Assembly (NCBI RefSeq): GCF_003219795.1
Contig: NZ_QJVC01000013.1
Coordinates: 1 to 64,000, forward strand
From: Arthrobacter psychrolactophilus
Lineage (GTDB): Bacteria > Actinomycetota > Actinomycetes > Actinomycetales > Micrococcaceae
DNA: 64,000 bases
Direction: 5' to 3'
How positions within the stretch are numbered: the first letter of the stretch is position 1; every line of letters begins with the position of its first letter. The position numbers were made by a program, and so were the translations under genes. Of the stretch, positions 61,061-64,000 are shown one piece after another. The notes beneath the pieces were generated by a model. That model was not told where the DNA came from. It saw nothing but the letters and a program-made list of their open reading frames with translations, and did not search any database.

Positions 61061-63394
61061 CTAGCCACGTTCAAGGAAAGCCTCATTCTTCTCGGTCACG
61101 TACATATCAATTTCCAGCTTGAGAGCCGGATGATATTTTAGCCCGGGATCGGCGTCCACAATATCGGTGGCGTCCTGACGGGCCCGTTGAATCAAATCCT
61201 CATCTCGCAAAACGCTCAACATCCGCAGCCCGCTGGCACCACCTGATTGCCGCGCGCCGAGAATATCTCCCTCGCGCCGCAGTTCCAGGTCCTGCCTGGC
61301 CAGGAGAAAACCATCGCTCGTGGCGGCCACGGCATCCAGGCGCTTGCGGCTTGGATGTCCCTTCTCCAGATTCGTGACCAGCAGGCAGGTGCCGTCGTGC
61401 CCGCCACGTCCCACACGGCCGCGCAGCTGATGCAGTTGGGAAATGCCGAAGCGGTCGGCATCCAAAATCACCATGAGCGTGGCGTTGTGCACGTCCACTC
61501 CCACCTCAATGACCGTGGTCGAGACCAGCACATCGATCTCACCGCGCGCAAAGGCGGCCATGGTGCCCTGTTTCTCGGCCGAATCCATGCGCCCGTGCAA
61601 CATCTCGATGCGAGTTCCGTCCAGGGCAGGGACCCGACGCAAATACTGCAGGACATCCAGTACACCCGCCATGGGGCGAGACTCGCCGCCGCTTGAGCTT
61701 GCCGAGCCTGGGCCTCGGTTCTCATAAGGATCGATCAGCTCATCCAGATCGATCAACGCGTCGCTGGAAGAGTTTTTCGATCCCCCACCTTCGTCACCAA
61801 TCTTGGGGCACACCACATACACCTGGTGTCCGGCATCGACCTCTTCCCGGGTTCGGGCCCAGACGCGCGGTTCCCAGCCGGGGTGCTCCGCCAAGGGAGA
61901 AATATGCGTCACAATGGGTGCGCGCCCGGCGGGCAGCTGTGTCAGCTCGGAGACCTCGAGGTCGCCAAAGACCGTCATGGCCACCGTGCGAGGAATGGGC
62001 GTGGCGGTCATGACCAAGAGGTGCGGAGGCTTGAGGGCCTTGGCACGAAGGGAGTCACGCTGCTCCACACCAAAACGGTGCTGTTCGTCCACAACAATCA
62101 ATCCCAGATCGGCAAATTGCACATGATCAGAGAGCAGCGCATGTGTGCCAATAACAATGCCGGCCTCTCCCGACGCTGCCGCGAGGAGGGCCTTCTTCTT
62201 CGCCGCGACAGGCATGGAACCCGTCAGCAGAGTCACCTGCGTAGCGTGCGGTCCTCCGATCAGCGTCCCGGCACCCAGGTCCCCGAGCAAGGCCGTGATG
62301 GAGTGGAGGTGCTGGGCGGCGAGCACCTCGGTGGGTGCCAGGAAGGCGGCCTGGCCGCCGGCATCGATGACCTGCAGCATGGCGCGCAAGGCCACCACGG
62401 TCTTCCCGGAGCCCACCTCACCCTGCAACAAGCGATGCATGGGGTGCCCGGCGGCCACCTCGGAGGAAATCAGCTCACCAATTTCCTGCTGGCCCTCCGT
62501 CAGGGTGTAGGGCAATTGGGCGTCGAAGGCATCGAGCAGGGCGCCCTGCACCGGGGCTCGGCCCGTAGCATCTAGATGCGTGGCCTCGAAACGCTTCTGC
62601 GCCAGCGAGGTCTGGAGAGCCAGTGCTTCCTGGAAGCGGAAACGTTTGCGGGCCCGCGGCCAGGCCTCCATGGAATCGGGCTGGTGGATTTGCTCGTACG
62701 CCTCAGCCAATGGCATGAGCCGTTCCCGCTTGGCGATGGCGGCCGGGATCGGGTCGGGAACTTTTGCTAGGTCCAAAACGGGCAGCAGCGCGTCGATGAC
62801 GTGTTGCGTTCTCCAGCTCGGGAACTTGGCCGTGGCCGGGTACACCGGGACGGGCTTGGAGACGTGAACTTCAACCTCGAGTTCGGCCAACTCATCATCC
62901 GGGAGCAGCTGATAGTCGGGATTGGTCAGCACCTTGTGTCCGTTGTAGCTGCCTACCTTCCCGGAGAACATGGCGAGCACACCGGGCTTGAGTTCGGTCT
63001 TGGCTTTGAATCCGTTGAAGAAGCTGATGACCAGATCGGAGGGGCGGCCGGAGTTGTCGGTGATGACAACGTCGCTGATGGTGCCCTTGCGCGTCTGCAT
63101 GTAGCGCGTGTTGAGCGCGACAACGCGGGCCAGGATCGTGACGTCCTCGCCTATTTCTAGGAGGTTGAGATCGGTGAGATCACCCCGGGCAATGTAGCGG
63201 CGCGGGAATTGGTGGAGCATCTCCCCCGCCGTCTGGATCTCCAGACCCTTAAAGACGGAGCGCCCGGCCTTGTCACCGATGAGTCGAGAAAGGTCTAGAC
63301 CCAGATCCGCATAAGCCTGAACAGGGCCAGAGGTGACAGCGGCGTCGTCAGCGCCGGCACCTTCGGGAGTAACAGAGTCGTCAGAGGAGCTCAT
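61061..63394 (-). CDS. recG: ATP-dependent DNA helicase RecG
   Basis: A 777-residue branch-migration helicase. An OB-fold wedge domain (RYIARGDLTDLNLLEIGEDV) precedes the SF2 helicase motor: Walker A LLQGEVGSGKTVVAL, DEQH motif VVDEQHRFGVEQR and motif VI HQLRGRVGRGGHDG. The C-terminus ends with the usual TRG-like region. ATG 63394 was chosen (GAGG upstream); it overlaps the upstream DAK2 stop by 14 bp. Confidence 0.96.
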   Translation of the reverse strand: MSSSDDSVTPEGAGADDAAVTSGPVQAYADLGLDLSRLIGDKAGRSVFKGLEIQTAGEMLHQFPRRYIARGDLTDLNLLEIGEDVTILARVVALNTRYMQTRKGTISDVVITDNSGRPSDLVISFFNGFKAKTELKPGVLAMFSGKVGSYNGHKVLTNPDYQLLPDDELAELEVEVHVSKPVPVYPATAKFPSWRTQHVIDALLPVLDLAKVPDPIPAAIAKRERLMPLAEAYEQIHQPDSMEAWPRARKRFRFQEALALQTSLAQKRFEATHLDATGRAPVQGALLDAFDAQLPYTLTEGQQEIGELISSEVAAGHPMHRLLQGEVGSGKTVVALRAMLQVIDAGGQAAFLAPTEVLAAQHLHSITALLGDLGAGTLIGGPHATQVTLLTGSMPVAAKKKALLAAASGEAGIVIGTHALLSDHVQFADLGLIVVDEQHRFGVEQRDSLRAKALKPPHLLVMTATPIPRTVAMTVFGDLEVSELTQLPAGRAPIVTHISPLAEHPGWEPRVWARTREEVDAGHQVYVVCPKIGDEGGGSKNSSSDALIDLDELIDPYENRGPGSASSSGGESRPMAGVLDVLQYLRRVPALDGTRIEMLHGRMDSAEKQGTMAAFARGEIDVLVSTTVIEVGVDVHNATLMVILDADRFGISQLHQLRGRVGRGGHDGTCLLVTNLEKGHPSRKRLDAVAATSDGFLLARQDLELRREGDILGARQSGGASGLRMLSVLRDEDLIQRARQDATDIVDADPGLKYHPALKLEIDMYVTEKNEAFLERG

Positions 63395-64000
63395 GAGCGT
63401 CCTCGTCAGCATGGGCTGATAACGCCGAAATGCTCACATTGCTTGGATCACCCACAGCCTGAATGGCATCCAATGCCACGGCCGCCGTCGGGACGTGAAC
63501 ATGAATGCGCCACGGGTAGGCGCCGGTTTCGTCGGCTTCCTCGGAGACGGCGCTCATGATGACGGAGTCACCCATGGCATCCAATTCCATGCGCAGTCCG
63601 GCCGCGGCCAGCGGTGTCAGGGTGATGCTGCACATGACCTCAACGCCTTCCTGCTCGGGCATGGACAGGGCGATGTTAGGGTCTTGGACCTTGTATCCGG
63701 AGAGCCCATCCATTAGGTCTTCCTGCAACGGCTCGCCGACAATGGCGGAACGCAGGCAGTCCAAAATCAGCAGCAGGCCAACGGCCCCGGCGTCCACAAC
63801 GTGTGCCTCGCTGAGCACCTCGAGCTGCGACTCCGTGAGAATCACGGCGGCGCGGGCCGCACAGACGGCCTGGTCAATGGTCTCGGCAAGGGCCTGGTTG
63901 GATTCGTCTCCGCTTTGGGCGCCCTCCACCGAGCCAGCCCCAACGGCCGCTGCCTCCAATACGGAGAGCATGGTGCCGGGCATGGGCTCACTCAGGGCGC
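63381..64000 (-). CDS. DAK2/DhaL-domain protein, FakA-like (3' part, truncated by window edge)
   Basis: The gene runs off the right edge; about 206 C-terminal residues are visible. EPMPGTMLSVLEAA is the usual segment after the DAK2 domain of fatty acid kinase A-like proteins, and SEAHVVDAGAVGLLLILDCLRSA follows as in that family. The DhaL nucleotide-binding part lies outside the window. Next to recG, as in many actinobacteria. Confidence 0.85.
   Translation of the reverse strand, partial: ALSEPMPGTMLSVLEAAAVGAGSVEGAQSGDESNQALAETIDQAVCAARAAVILTESQLEVLSEAHVVDAGAVGLLLILDCLRSAIVGEPLQEDLMDGLSGYKVQDPNIALSMPEQEGVEVMCSITLTPLAAAGLRMELDAMGDSVIMSAVSEEADETGAYPWRIHVHVPTAAVALDAIQAVGDPSNVSISALSAHADEDAHELL

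Overview
The window comes from a high-GC Gram-positive bacterium, most likely an Arthrobacter-like member of the Micrococcaceae (Actinomycetota). This rests on gene order and gene content, not on any database search. The order LCP protein, dprA, comM, yraN, DUF2469, rnhB, two lepB copies, rplS, trmD, rimM, a KH-domain gene, rpsP, ffh, then amtB-glnK, ftsY, smc, mutM, rnc, rpmF, DUF177, coaD, rsmD, recG and a DAK2 gene is a typical actinobacterial chromosomal core. A fused OleBC protein, a CgArsR-type regulator and a single-cysteine (mycothiol-type) ArsC fit the same group. Most core genes lie on the minus strand, so the window reads backwards relative to them. No rRNA, tRNA, CRISPR array, prophage or complete insertion sequence was seen.

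Layout. 0-13.7 kb: core block for cell wall, natural transformation or recombination (dprA, comM), protein export (lepB pair), ribosome and tRNA maturation, plus an NmrA-like reductase divergent from an HxlR regulator, a CatE-like VOC protein and a GNAT protein. 13.7-15.5 kb: TPP riboswitch and thiC. 15.5-24.5 kb: alpha/beta-hydrolase, ffh, zwf, amtB-glnK, ftsY and an MFS exporter.

24.4-37.2 kb is the main accessory region. It has three divergent or convergent transcription units encoding two flavin reductases, three luciferase-like (NtaA/SnaA/DszA) monooxygenases, two polar-amino-acid-type binding lipoproteins, one ABC permease and ATPase, a DUF1684 protein, a large FAD/NAD(P)-binding protein and a GNAT acetyltransferase. 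The set resembles pathways that import and oxidatively cleave S-substituted cysteines or other organosulfur compounds, but the substrate is inferred.

37.2-45.8 kb: smc, then an oleA-oleBC-oleD operon for head-to-head condensation of fatty acyl-CoAs to long-chain olefins. 45.8-46.1 kb holds a cluster of 19-bp REP-like repeats in both orientations. 46.2-50.3 kb is an arsenic-resistance cluster: divergent arsR, an ACR3 pump, a thioredoxin-type arsC, a flavoprotein with an unusual tail carrying three CC pairs, and a second arsC with a single cysteine.

50.5-64 kb returns to core genes (mutM, rnc, rpmF, DUF177, coaD, rsmD, recG, DAK2) mixed with an aminotransferase, a spermidine-synthase-like protein, a Gfo/Idh/MocA oxidoreductase and several lipoproteins. 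Strong, sometimes two-tier inverted repeats lie in many of the gaps after genes, and several look like members of strain-specific repeat families rather than simple terminators.
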